54,658 nt of DNA from Chara braunii. Lineage: Eukaryota; Streptophyta; Charophyceae; Charales; Characeae. The DNA lies in assembly GCA_003427395.1 (NCBI GenBank), contig BFEA01000083.1, positions 3,062,148 to 3,116,805 on the forward strand, written 5' to 3'. The notes under the pieces were generated by a model. That model was given only the letters and a program-made list of their open reading frames with translations, was not told the DNA's origin and did not search any database. The translations under genes and the position numbers were made by a program. The stretch's first letter is position 1. Each line of letters opens with the position of its first letter. Positions 21,441-32,050 of the stretch are shown one piece after another.

Positions 21441-22200
21441 GCCCTTCAGTCTGCAAAGCCAATGCCTTTATCTGGGCGAATGATAACCTTTTAGTGGGTA
21501 TGTTTTTCACAACAAACTCTTTTCTCTAGATAGGTAGAGTCCCTACGAATATAGCACATCGTTCCAACTCACCGAGAAACCCGTTTTCTATCAATGGTTC
21601 GGACGCTTTCTCAAAATGTCTAGCAAACGCTACTAAAGTCTCTCTTTCCTCTTTCTTCATCTCCTTTAAGTCCTCGACCGAGTACAAGATATCGTCGCAA
21701 GCAAATACTCGAGACAATCGTTCTCTAAAAAATTTTCACCTCCAATCCTCGGGTATAGCGACACGCACATCTTTGTCTAGTTTGACATCCGTGTGATTAA
21801 TGAACCCAATTGTCGCTTCCCTCTCAGTCAATTTTGCTCTCAATGCGTAAACTTCCCAGTCATTCAGGAATTGTGTTACCCGATGCCTTGTAAAGTATAA
21901 GGGTGACCCGAAGAGTAGAGGAGGACGGTAAGGGGGCCTATACGGTTGTGCACACATCATCGGATATGGATGTCGTCGATATGGATCATAAAATATCTCG
22001 TTCGAGAATTATCTCCTTGGAATCTCGATGTCACTCCTCTTCTGTCTTACTTCTATCTTCGCCTTCCGTCCTTCATCGGAAGTCTCCATCCTCATATTTT
22101 CTATCAGGGCCGTTCCCCTTTTATGTGGTATCTTCTTTCTGGAACTAAGATCATATGACAAGTACTCCCTGTTTCCATCAGTGCCCCATCTAGATCATCG
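21441..22200 (-). pseudogene. gag: Element B gag capsid-like gene
   Basis: The minus-strand frame from about 22200 reads REYLSYDLSSRKKIPHKRGT, YDPYRRHPYPMMCAQPYRPP, YFTRHRVTQFLNDWEVYALR, FINHTDVKLDKDVRVAIPED, then FFRERLSRVFACDDILYSVE, LKEMKKEERETLVAFARHFE and ELERCAIFVGTLPI. Order and style (Pro/Tyr-rich N-terminus, then FLNDWE...IPEDW..FRE..L followed by LVAFARHFEKAS) fit a retrotransposon gag capsid. In-frame stops: TAA after EIPRR, and TGA after IPEDWR where the frame continues at once (probably CGA to TGA). A frame change follows near 21520. Product would be a capsid protein; no enzyme is encoded, so any mobility would need proteins from another element. Confidence 0.75.
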
Positions 22201-22991
22201 GTCGATCCAACTAATCAACGAAAAGAAAGTTACGACATTCTCTCCGACGCTTGTGCAACCCACTCTGGACTGGTGAGGTCATAAACCCACACGACAGGCC
22301 CCCGTTGAACGCTCCTATAACCCTTCAAGATGTCAACAGGCCTAGGAAAGAACCGCCAACGTACCATCGTCGCTGGCTTGCCATCCCCGCTGCGACCTGG
22401 ACACGAGCTGGCCAACTCATGTGTCTCAGGGTGGACTGAAGTCACACGCAAACGAAGTGGCAGTGTCTTGCTCGTGCATCCTCACTCCTATCCATGCCTC
22501 TACTCGGCCCACCTCAGGCATGGTCTCTCACCGACTCGTGCTATAGTTCCAACCCTTCAGCTATCCATCACAATCAACTAGCCTATCTAGTCTCACCCAG
22601 CTCCTTGCAAATCTGGGGTGCTTCTCCCCTTCCCTTCAATCCCTTCAGTTCGTCCCCTACTCACAATTTTCTCTCTTAGAATCAAATCAGGGTAAACCGA
22701 CCAAATGGTAGGGAAAAATCAGAACAATCTCCCTCAATCACAAGAAAAATGCAGGAAGAAAATGCGAGAATGCAAGAATCGATGAAATCATGAGAATGCA
22801 GAAATCCAAGTCTCACCCGGGAACGTCGATCACAGTCACAGGTCGGTCGGTCGTCGTCCCCTCACTCGCGCTCGTACCACACCTACATACATCAAGAAAT
22901 GTCTGGCGTGAGTGTCAAGTAATAAACTCCTGCTCCTAAGTCCTCCTTGCCTCAACGGTTACAGGCGGACCGAAGTCCCGAGAGGCAGCCT
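22201..22991 (-). other. Element B untranslated leader between PBS and gag
   Basis: About 800 bp between the primer site and the gag-like frame. Short minus-strand open pieces (such as at 22451-22230) are not supported by any motif. On the plus strand 22741-22810 is rich in GAATGCARGAA-like short repeats. Confidence 0.5.
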
Positions 22992-23009
22992 TCCCCGACA
23001 ATGGCGCCA
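22992..23009 (-). promoter_or_regulatory. Primer binding site of element B (tRNA-Asp type)
   Basis: The minus strand reads TGGCGCCATTGTCGGGGA one base after the LTR end. The complement of the plant tRNA-Asp 3' end is TGGCGCCGTTGCCGGGGA (from memory), a 16/18 match with both differences being transitions. This fixes the element's orientation. Confidence 0.88.
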
Positions 23010-25067
23010 CTGTCAACCGGTAGAAGGGGTCTGCCGACACTCGGAATTAACTCTAAGATCCACCTTGTGTCTGTCACCCACGACAGAGTTATTTCCTGAC
23101 TCCTACAACCCGCAAAAGGACCAGGCGAGTACGCAAAAACAAGGTACCAGAACAAGCACAACAAAATACTCGGAATAGTAATTCTTCACAATCTATAATA
23201 AAAATATCGGGTGTTCTCGAAAGTGTTCCGCATGGTCTATTTCAGGCTCGTTTTGCTGCTCTGTCTGAGTTCCGACTCTTCTGATCGGGAGGCTGACCCG
23301 GACCCTATGTCCTATTTGGTGTTGCCTGTAGCAGACCCTGTTCCGCGGTATGGTACCCGAACTCTCATGCCTAGCAGGCCCACCTGTCCCGTGGTATGGC
23401 ACTCGTACTCGCAGAGTCTGAAGCATAACTCTGACCCAACGTTGCTCGAGTTCTACCGTTACCTTTACTGACCAGGGACAAATAGACAATCAACTTTAAT
23501 TCACGATAGCAACACGAAGCACTCTGGATCTCGTGGGGTCTTGGTCCCAACATGATCCCTGGTCCAGCACGGTCTCAGTCTCGATTCCGCTAGTTCAGAT
23601 TCTGTCCCTGGCCCCTTAGCAGTTTGCGGAGTCCTGCCGAGTCTATATTTCTCAATCTTTGTTCCGCTGGTATGTGTTGTCTGATCTGTATCTCCTAATT
23701 CATTTGGTATGTCCCGTGAAAACTTTCCTCGGTCCGAAGTAGTAGATGACTGGTTTTTTGTTGCTTTACTAATCCATGTCTTCCGGTCTGTCTCTGTTGA
23801 ACTGTTGTTCCATAATAGTTTTTCTCAGTCTGTTGCAGTTGACGGCCAGTGGAGTCTGTTAGGAATATGGAACACGGCCATAACGCCTCTGAGTCTGCAG
23901 CAGTTTGCTGCTAGGTCCGTTTCAAATCCGCAGCAGCTGATATCCTACCCAGATATTTTCGAGTCTGCAGCAATTCTTTACCGACTCTTTGCTTGAGGCT
24001 GTTTCAGTTTCACTCCCGAGTCTAGTTCTCCTCGCTGGGCAGCTGTTTTCCTACTTAGAACGTCGATGTGGGATCCTGCCATTGGAGTCTGACCATGGAT
24101 TGTTGCTGACGGTTGTGCTCTCGCGGAGCTCCCAGATTCCGCTGAACCTGATCTAAGTTTCTGCTAGTCAAGGTCGTCGCTGGGTCTAATGCTTATGCTT
24201 ACATGAGCCCGGTTATCACATTTGTGGACACTCATTTCCTTAGTCTCGGTTTCCTGAGTCCTCTACCCCACCCAAGTCTGTTTAGGCTTGAGCCCGCTCT
24301 AGGTCTTAGCCGGTTGGTCCAAATGCTTCTGAGTTGTTGTGCTTTATGCTTAACACTCATACAATATAGTAATAATGATAATTTAACTTCCCTTCCCCTC
24401 GTACCCGCTCCATTGATGTTGTTCGATCCAGTTCATTCCGGTCAAGTTGCTCCCTACCTCTTATAGTCCGAACATTTGTTCCCCCCCCATTTGCTCACAA
24501 AGGAAAATCTTTGTGGACAGCGATGGCGGTAAGTTGAGTCCTGCTGTTTGCATCTTCAATCGCCTCTTTCTCCCGAGGGCATTATTCGAAAACTTCAGTG
24601 GTATTTTCAGGATTTTCCCTTCAGCAGAGACAAATGCGCATTTCAGACTTGTACGGTGTCAGATGGTTTCTTTTAAAAAGTTCCTCTCTATATCCCGCAC
24701 TGATATTAACACGATCTCGTTCAAAATGAATCTCAAACAGAAACAGGGAAAGGTTCTTTCGCTCTCTTTTGTTCCCTCTTCCCTTTCCCTTCTCTCTCTT
24801 TCTCCTCAATACTCCCCCCCCCTTTGCGCACCCTCGCACACATGCGCGGCTAGAAGGGCACAATGAGAATCTCGTTAATCCACTCATGAGCGTTACAAAT
24901 TAGATGACGAGCACTTGGCTACCTCCCGAGTGTCGTAGTGGCTCCTGCCGTTTTTCCACACCTAATCCGATCTCCTCGCTCAGCCATTCAGAGCGCTGGG
25001 CAGAAGGCACACTGCGTCATCATCTGTTGGGATCACGGCGACGGATTGCCCTTCCACGTTAGTTTCG

Positions 25068-25069
<2 letters not shown>

Positions 25070-25141
<72 letters not shown>
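25070..25141. repeat. (CT)n microsatellite inside LTR
   Basis: About 35 CT units here, against about ten at the matching position of the other LTR (17275-17292): a repeat expansion or contraction since insertion. Confidence 0.95.
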
Positions 25142-25144
<3 letters not shown>

Positions 25145-25327
25145 CGAGCACGAAAGTGTGCGAGATCGTTCCTCCCCGTGACAGGTCTCCTCCACGGTCA
25201 GTCCGTTTTCTCGTGCGCGACTCGTTCCCCGCACGAAAGCCCTTTCCTTCCCGTTAACGCCCTTCACTCCTCGCCCATCCGTTTGCATGACTGCGCGCTC
25301 TCCCTCAAGCTCTCCGCACGTGCTATC

Positions 25328-25335
25328 GTGGGTGT
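25328..25335 (+). repeat. 8-bp target site duplication, left (GTGGGTGT)
   Basis: Repeated exactly at 26867-26874. The undisturbed LTR has a single related site (GTCGGTGT) at the matching place near 17487. Confidence 0.85.
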
Positions 25336-25739
25336 CTGTGTATCTTTTTAACGTAGAACAGGGGAATTAAACTCTCTTTGAATCCCGTTAAATTCAAAAA
25401 AATCCCATTGAATTTGCGTTAAACGCAAAAATGGGCTGCTCCCGCGCTTTTCGAAAAAACGGAATTGATGAGCGGGGTCCGGAACACGTGGCCCTACGCA
25501 AAAAAAAAAAAAAAAAAAAAAATAATAATAATATATATATATATTAAATAAATAAATAATAAAAACCCAACCCCTGAAGCATCTCCCATCCGCCCCCACA
25601 TCCACCAACCCCCAACGGCCCAGTTATGTGTGTATAGGTGTGTTGTGTGTGCGCGTATGTGTGTATGTGTGTGCCTGCACGTGAGAGTGTGTTTGTGCAT
25701 GAATGTGAATGTATGCGCGTGTGTTTGTGTATGTGTGTG

Positions 25740-25744
25740 TTTGT

Positions 25745-25782
<38 letters not shown>
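25740..25782. repeat. (GT)n microsatellite
   Basis: GT run within a 160-bp GT-rich stretch (25627-25790) inside the TIR element. Confidence 0.9.
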
Positions 25783-25784
<2 letters not shown>

Positions 25785-26394
25785 ATGATTGTTGGAGTGA
25801 GCGCCAGCTAGCTACAGCGCAGCTCGGCTATGGTTGTCTGCTCCTTCCTGCTCGCCCATGAGCGAGTGAGTGCCAGCGAGCTACAGCGCGGCAGCGCTTA
25901 CGCAGCATGCAGCCAGCACCCGAATGCCCAATGTGGAGGCAGGCCCTTTGCTATATCGAAGTGGCCTGCCTGTGTTTAGTCCCAGGAAGCTTCCAGTAGG
26001 GCCCGGTAGCCTGAGGCCCAGCACGAACGAGAACAGGATTTGGGGTCTGAGGTGGTTGCATGCCCCCAACTGCCTTTAGCCTGTGTTTGGCCCAGTACCC
26101 GTATCCAGCCGAGGGCCTGTTTTCCATGCATTCACACAGGCGGCCCAGGGCCTGGGTTTCCTCAACTAACTGACGCCAGACTCATGCAACCTGCTACAGG
26201 CTCAATTTTGTGTGTGTGTGTGTCTCTTTTTTTCCTTTTTTTATTTGCTTTTTATGGTTTTGATTTTTTTTTAAATACACGAAGTTCCAAAAAAATAAAA
26301 TAAAAAATAAATTGTTGTACATCTTTGAAAGATCTACAACCCTATATATATATCGTCAAATAGAATTGCCCATTAAACCGTATATATATATATA

Positions 26395-26499
26395 NNNNNN
26401 NNNNNNNNNNNNNNNNNNNNNNNNNNNNNNNNNNNNNNNNNNNNNNNNNNNNNNNNNNNNNNNNNNNNNNNNNNNNNNNNNNNNNNNNNNNNNNNNNNN
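26395..26499. other. Assembly gap (105 N)
   Basis: Ns flanked on both sides by (TA)n. The true length is unknown, and any translation across it is meaningless. Confidence 0.99.
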
Positions 26500-26531
<32 letters not shown>

Positions 26532-26866
26532 TTAGCCCTTAAAAAATCTGTGTGAAACCCAAAACGAAAACACTCATTTTATTTTAGTTTTTGTTTTTTC
26601 ATTGTGTGTTTATATTTTTGATGCTTTAAAAATATATTTAAGCATAAAAAAATAAAAATAAAAATACAGGGTTGTAGTCCTCAAAAACACCTACAACGAT
26701 ATATTTGTTTTTGTTTTTTTGGATAATTTCTAGCCCAGGAAAAAAATCATCCCGGACCCCGTTAATTCGCGTCAAACTCTCGTTTGAACGGGAGTTTAAC
26801 GGGAATTCAATGCGTGTTGAATCTTTCAACGCGGAACCCACGTTGAATTCAAAATCGGACACACAG

Positions 26867-26874
26867 GTGGGTGT
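26867..26874 (+). repeat. 8-bp target site duplication, right (GTGGGTGT)
   Basis: Exact repeat of 25328-25335. LTR homology resumes here (TTGCACCCCACGCTCTTGGG). Confidence 0.85.
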
Positions 26875-29080
26875 TGCACCCCACGCTCTTGGGCACGCCC
26901 CTCCAACTCCTAGCTATGGAGTTTGCCCCGCTATCTCTCTCTTCCCAAAGTGACGTGCGTGAGTGCGATCCTCCACCTGCTCTTGCACACGGTTATTCCA
27001 TCTCCATCTTAAGGTTGCTTCCTTACAAACGACCCCGGCTGCATTTCAGGCCCGATTCATTCTTCATTTGCACTAATCTTCCCGTTTTTGGCATTTCATT
27101 GCGCATTTTCTTAACTAGTGAGCGGCCCTTCCTTCACACACCGCTCTGTTGAGCAGTGCCCTACTCCCCAACGCACTTCTTCTCTTTCCTCCGCTCATCT
27201 TCACTTCCTAGGTAGAGCGCGCACGCTTCAACGATGATCATGAATCTGGATCATAGTGAGGACTGGATTCGTGCACCTCCAACCGTTACGAATGTTTGTG
27301 AGTGCTCGAACGTGGATGAGCGGCAAACGCAGTTGGAGCCTTTCCACTGCGTCCCGCCACCTGGTTCTCCCGCTTCCATAGCGTAGAGCCCTTGTCAACA
27401 GTACAGGATCTTCGCTTGCAGCGTGGAGCCACTAAGCTTCAATTCCAATCTGTTTCTCTCGCTACTCAAGTGCTTGTACTGTATCCCGTAGTATGAGTTG
27501 TGTCGACCCCGTAGTATAGATCACTTGCGCCCATAAAGTCGATCTTGAGTACGTTTTGAACCTCAAGGCAATCAGTGTGCAGGACCACCCCTCCGTGCGC
27601 TTGATCTCTTCTAGCATGTCCACTCAGCAGTGTATTCGCACTCTAGGATTCAGAAGCCCTCGTGATTCGTCCCCTGAATTTTGACATCACGTGAGTTCTT
27701 GTACGTTGCTAGCCACAACTTTCTCTTTGGCTCGTGCGTGAACAAAATCATCATGGTGATCAGTTACCGTCTGTTCTATGGATCACCTCTCACGTCCTCC
27801 TTCTCGAGTAATTCGATCGCAGTTAGCTCCGCCGTCGGAACCTTGGGCCCCTTTTCGTGTGTAGTAAGAGCATGATTGGCCGGCCCAAGAATCCTCGTCC
27901 ATTCGCTCCCTCATAAGTGTACGGATCGTGTCCCTTCAGTGCTCGGCGTACCTATTCGTCGCTAGGCACGTGTCCCCTATTCTGTCCTCTCCTCTTTCAT
28001 TTTACCCTCCCCTCTCGCACCATCTGTGCCTTCGTGAGCTAACCCTTAGCAGGCTAGCCAGCGCGCCTCCTCTCACCAGGCACAAACCGGCCATCCCTTG
28101 AGCCAGCATTCGTGTGCCAGCATGGTGCCCCTTCCTTGTGTGCATCCCCCGAAGTCCCCCTGTCCCGAGCCAGTTCGGCTTAAACTTTGTCGACCCCAGT
28201 CTCACGTGGGACCTAGCCCCCTGGCCTCCCGAAGTGTCGGCCGCTGTCGAGGAAGTTGGAGCGCCCCGGTACCAGTCCTCCACCCGAACCTACGCCCGAG
28301 CCCGTTTGGGGCCCCGAAAAGTTACTTGCCAAGGAGGCCTTTTTGTCAGGTACCGGCCTTTTGCAGTGCCCTGGAATCGCACCTATGCCCGAACCAAATA
28401 CCCGGGCCTCGACCCGTCACGGAAAACAAGCAATCCCTCAATCAATTTGCCGTAGGCTCTCGACCCCTCACGGAAAACAAACAATCCGACGCCGTGGCAC
28501 TCGCGGTGCCGCTCCTTCATTGTTCTCGGGGCAGTTCTCGGCCCCCGCCGTTAAAGTTGTTCTTTCGCCAATCCGAAAGTACCACCCAATTTAATATATT
28601 TTTCTAGCTCACGTCTTTTTGTCGCGTTAGTGTCGTCGATGCTCTTTATCAACGGTCGGTTGCTCTCCATAGAAATCCCTCTCAAAATCGAGTCCTAGCA
28701 GTGGCGCTCGGAAACTCCTTAAGCTTCGACGGGAGGCCCGACACAACTCTTAAGATGTCTGCATCCGGTAAATATATTTCAACGGCGGGCGCAAGTTCGA
28801 ATCAGTCTTTCAGTGTACCACAGTTTAATATTAGAATTGCTTATTTTTATTGAAATAATAAATTGTCTGGTTACCGTCGAACCTGAGAAAGTTCATCCTC
28901 CTTTGCCGTATTTTGTCATAGCCTCGCCTGAACTTGGTTTTTCCCATTTCGTTCATTCCCCATCACCCAATCGTCTCTCGCATGAAAACCATCGGCACAG
29001 ACCACTATGCAAAATTCGACCCTCAACTGTAGACCCTTCAAAGGAAGTTAAGAGCGGTGTAGGGCTTGAGCCGCCCGACA

Positions 29081-29382
29081 ACGGTCAAGGGTTCGGAAGA
29101 GGATGGATAAATTACAGTGAGTGCATATGTATGCACTTTCAGATCAAGGGTCATGCTGTAAAAAGATGTTATGTTCGAAGGACGAATGAGCAGGATGGAT
29201 TAATCACGTCAAGCATAGATAAAGATGTATTCGATAAGCGAGGGAACCGGATTGGACCAAACATCCCCGGAGGCACAAGAAAAGAAGCACTCAAGGGTGA
29301 GGCGCTCGGATCCCGCGCCCCAACCATGTTTCGTATATGGCAAGAAAAAAGAGGACCCAATTGTTCAGATAGAAGAAATTAA
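29081..29382 (+). pseudogene. gag: Element A gag zinc knuckle segment, right side of the split
   Basis: Starts with the second ACGG copy. The frame reads GQGFGRGWINYSECICMHFQ then IKGHAVKRCYVRR: a CCHC knuckle C-x2-C-x6-GH-x4-C, with spacing slightly longer than the usual C-x2-C-x4-H-x4-C. It is followed by ITSSIDKDVFDKRGNRIGPN and IPGGTRKEAL, a conserved post-knuckle region of this gag-pol family. Frame and content continue the Gly/Gln-rich tail that stops at 15286. A frameshift near 29320 moves the reading to the next frame. Confidence 0.82.
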
Positions 29383-29952
29383 TGAGTTGAGTGACCCGCT
29401 AAGAAAGGGATTGAAGATGGATGAGGAGGAAGGGAATGCTCCCTTGATTGAAATTAAACCAGAAAAAAAAGAAGCCAGTAGAAAGAAAAGCATGAGATGA
29501 ATAGAGGACCTCATATAGATAAGATGGGAAGGTTTAACACGAAGATGATAGGTATATGCGAAGAAGTCAAAGACTTAGAAACGAAAATTTTGCATGTATT
29601 CACTATGAGTCAGGAGAGTGGGGAAGATGAGATGAGAGAACTCGACCCTGGAGCTCTTAGGGCAACTCTAACGGCTGGGTCAGAAGTGTCTTACCAAGCT
29701 CTGAGGAATTTTGTTCCATACACTACGAGCAAGCCTAAAGGAGGCAATGCGTCCAAAGAGAAGGTACAAGCTCTCGTGCCACCTGCTGGAAAAACCTCTA
29801 TTGATATAGGTGAGAACGAAGAGGATCATGATGAATTGTTAAGGGAGGAAGAGGATAAACGCGCAGAACAAAGAGCCAAGAAGCGCAAACAAGACTTTAA
29901 GGAAGGTAAAGAGAAGGCTGGAGAAAAATCAAAGAAAAAATGGAAGTACTAG
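29330..29952 (+). pseudogene. Element A gag/pol linker, charged region
   Basis: Two frames: 29330-29500 (EDPIVQIEEINELSDPLRKG, KPEKKEASRKKSMR, TGA) and 29497-29952 (DKMGRFNTKMIGICEEVKDL, ELDPGALRATLTAGSEVSYQ, then Lys/Glu/Arg-rich to KSKKKWKY, TAG). The stop and the next ATG overlap as ATGA at 29497-29500. This is the poorly conserved linker between the zinc knuckle and the protease. The overlap could be chance after a frameshift. Confidence 0.55.
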
Positions 29953-30574
29953 ACATCAATTGAAGAAGGGGTGGACCTGGAAAACTTAGTAAATAAGTTT
30001 ATGGACGGACATAACGAGTTGTTAAATCTGAAGGAGATTTTGGCAATGACTCCGAAACTAAGAGAATTAGTTAAGGCAAAACTGGCACGAAAGAGGGTGA
30101 CTACAATAAGGTTAGGAGATTTGATCCCCAAGGAAGCAAATTAGACGATTGCTGAAAGCAAAATGGACTGGAAGTCTGTAGGGACTGGATCCATTTATGT
30201 CAATGTCAGAGGAAAAGGATGTCCTGGAATGGTTTACTGGGGCAGAGATGAATATTATGAATTCGGAGACCGCAACGAAACTAGGGTTGGAGACTGATAG
30301 GAGAGATTGTGGGTACCTTAAAGGGGCTAGTGGAAAGTCGGGGTGTACAGGTATTGCTTCAAACGTGATTGTGGAAGTGGGACGAGTCAAGGTTCACTCG
30401 TGCTTCTACATCATGCCAAGTCTTGACCTTCCCATATTATTGGGCAGATCCTTTTTGTCACGATCAGAAGTCCTCGTTATGAATAAACATGATGAAACCA
30501 TGTTCAGAATCCGATGTGATCCTGCATGTGAAAACTTTGAAGTTATCATCTGTATGAAATACAGATCCCCATAG
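29953..30574 (+). pseudogene. pol: Element A aspartic protease domain, active site lost
   Basis: The first frame reads LENLVNKFMDGHNELLNLKE, ILAMTPKLRELVKAKLARKR, IRLGDLIPKEAN, TAG, ESKMDWKSVGTGSIYVNVRG, GKGCPGMV. After a frame change near 30225 it reads FTGAEMNIMNSETATKLGLE, GTASNVIVEVGRVKV-like text (here GIASNVIVEVGRVKVHSCFY), IMPSLDLPILLGRSFLSRSE and NKHDETMF. The expected DTGAEMN active site is FTGAEMN: the catalytic Asp codon is replaced, right at the frame change. The ILLGRSFL flap and C-terminal motif remain. The protease is inactive as it stands. Confidence 0.8.
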
Positions 30575-31040
30575 TTTAAAAAATCGTCTCAATGCTGGGT
30601 CGTATACCTTTGAAGAATCGGAAGATAGGAGAAAGGAGCTAAAATGTGGATTGGACAAGGAAGATGAGGAAGAAGAAAACGAGGGTCTGACTTTGAGCTT
30701 GGCTAGTGTAGACCAACCAATGTGCATGGTTTCCGCTTATGAAATGGCGGAACCAAAGGCAATTCAAGCATTCGTTAACTGACTGCATGACTATCCGGAA
30801 CGGGGGAGAATGAACTTAGTATATAGACCTCCCTCTCGGGAAACAATAATGCAGGGGTCGTATGCTCAAGCAAGCAACCAGCATTTTTTAGGGGTATGCT
30901 CAAGCAAGGAGGAAAAATGAGGTACAAGACAGTAGATAAAAAAAGTCATCCGGTTTCAGTATTAGTAACGCACGAGGAGAATGAGTACTACGAGCAAGAA
31001 AGGGAGTGGTTGATAAGACGGATGAGAGAAAAAATGAGAA
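30575..31040 (+). pseudogene. pol: Element A protease-RT linker
   Basis: Frames with SYTFEESEDRRKELKCGLDK, EEEENEGLTLSLASVDQP and MNLVYRPPSRETI, then GGKMRYKTVDKKSHPVSVLV from 30902. Several stops and at least one short duplicated stretch (TATGCTCAAGCAAGCAAC / TATGCTCAAGCAAG, about 30860-30907). This is the connecting region typical of this gag-pol family. Confidence 0.6.
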
Positions 31041-32050
31041 ATGAAAACTTGTCGTATCAACGAAGAAAGTCAGAAGGACTTGATCATTAGGGAGTCTGGG
31101 TTCTTGACTGAGAAGGAGATGACATTAGTGATCAATTTAATGAAAGAAAAGCGTTGCGCCTATGCGTGTAATGATGAACAAAGAGGAAGATTGAATGTGG
31201 ACAAGGTTGGAATGATCTGGATCCACACGGTCGCACACCAGCCTTGGAATATTAGAGGAGCCAAATATCCAAACCCCAATGACCAAAGAAGAGTGGTGGA
31301 ATATTTGGACGGAAAAATTGACTCTCATGTGGTAGGATTTTCTAGTGGACGATATGCTTCACCATGGTTTTGTTTTGTTAAGCTGAACGGGGTACTAAGA
31401 TGGGTGCAGTATTTACAAAGATTGAATGTTGTGACGGTTAGGGATGCTGAAGAACTCCCTAACGCTGATCAGCTCTCTTAGGCATGTGCAGGGAGGTCTA
31501 TTATCTCAATCGTAGACCTTTACTCCGGTTACGACCAATTTCCAGTTTATCCGACCGATAAACCGATAATTGCAATACACAATCCCAAGGGATCGATCCA
31601 CATGAATGTAGCACCTTAAGGATAGACGAATGTCGTGGTCATGGTACAAAGAAGTATGGTCAGGGTAATGCAGTCAATCAGTCAACAAATTACGGAACCC
31701 TATATCGACGATCTTGCAGTAAAAGGGTCAATGGTAAAAGATGAGCAGGAGGTTGCACCAAGCATGAGGAAATTCATTTGGGATCATGTCAATATTCTTA
31801 TAAAGGTGCTTGATCTGTTACAAGAACACAACCTCACGTCTAGCGGAGCTAAGTCCAGATATTGCATGAGAAAGGTCACCATTCTGGGTTTTGTGTGTAA
31901 TGAGCAGGGTTGTCGTCCAGACACCAAGAAAACAAATAAAATCCTTGAGTAGCTGACGTCATTCAGGAATATCAATGAGGTGAGATGTTTTTTTGGGACA
32001 TGCGAATTTTGAAGAATACTCATAGAGGTTTGTTGTCAAGACTAAGCATG
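31041..32050 (+). pseudogene. pol: Element A reverse transcriptase
   Basis: The frame gives GFLTEKEMTLVINLMKEKRC, VGMIWIHTVAHQPWNIRGAK, VVGFSSGRYASPWFCFVKLN, GVLRWVQYLQRLNVVTVRDA, then motif A SIVDLYSGYDQFPVYP, HMNVAP, TNVVVMVQRSMVRVMQ, motif C PYIDDLAVKG (YIDD intact), IWDHVNILIKVLDLLQEHNL and MRKVTILGFVCNEQGCRPDT. Stops: TAG before ACAGRS (31480), TAA and TAG around the G after NVAP (31617-31625) and TAG after NKILE (31950). All replace likely Gln or Trp codons. The two catalytic aspartates of motif C are present, but the protein cannot be made. Confidence 0.9.

Larger units (their letters stand above)
25336..26866. mobile_element. 1531-bp TIR DNA transposon (hAT-like by 8-bp TSD)
   Basis: The insertion is absent from the other LTR copy. 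Ends are CTGTGTATC and, reverse-complemented from the right, CTGTGTGTC (8 of 9 identical). Subterminal TTGAATNCCCGTTAAA-like blocks occur inverted at both ends. It is flanked by an exact 8-bp duplication, as in hAT-type transposition, though the terminal bases are not the usual hAT CAGGG. The interior holds A-, TA-, GT-rich tracts and an assembly gap. No transposase frame is visible, so it is non-autonomous unless the gap hides more. Confidence 0.82.
15287..29080 (-). mobile_element. Element B: giant-LTR, gag-only retrotransposon nested in element A gag
   Basis: Two direct repeats of about 4.5 kb (15287-19792 and 23011-29080, the latter enlarged by a 1531-bp insertion and its target duplication) flank a 3218-bp internal region. 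Termini are TGTC...GACA (the left copy's inner end has lost one base: CCCGCA) and the flanks carry a 4-bp ACGG duplication. Orientation is minus: a primer site matching 16 of 18 bases of the plant-type tRNA-Asp 3' end lies one base inside the right LTR, and an A/G-rich polypurine tract borders the left LTR. Internal coding is gag-like only; no protease, RT or integrase is visible. The size and content fit a non-autonomous large retrotransposon derivative (LARD/TR-GAG type). Internal divergence between LTRs is roughly one base in nine by eye in the first 190 bp, so the insertion is old. Confidence 0.92.
23011..29080 (-). repeat. Element B LTR (5' LTR in element orientation), about 4531 bp plus a 1539-bp insertion
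   Basis: Direct repeat partner of 15287-19792, starting TGTCAACCGGTAGAAGGGGT and ending CCGCCCGACA. It differs by substitutions, small indels, a much longer CT run (25070-25141) and the TIR transposon at 25336-26866. Removing that insertion and its duplicated 8 bp leaves 4531 bp. Confidence 0.92.

Noticed and set aside
26312-26542. Open frame across the N run
   Set aside because: It is read through an assembly gap and TA repeats.
23220-29075. Separate copy of an unrelated gene cluster matching 15.5-19.7 kb
   Set aside because: The similarity is fully explained by the two LTRs of element B.
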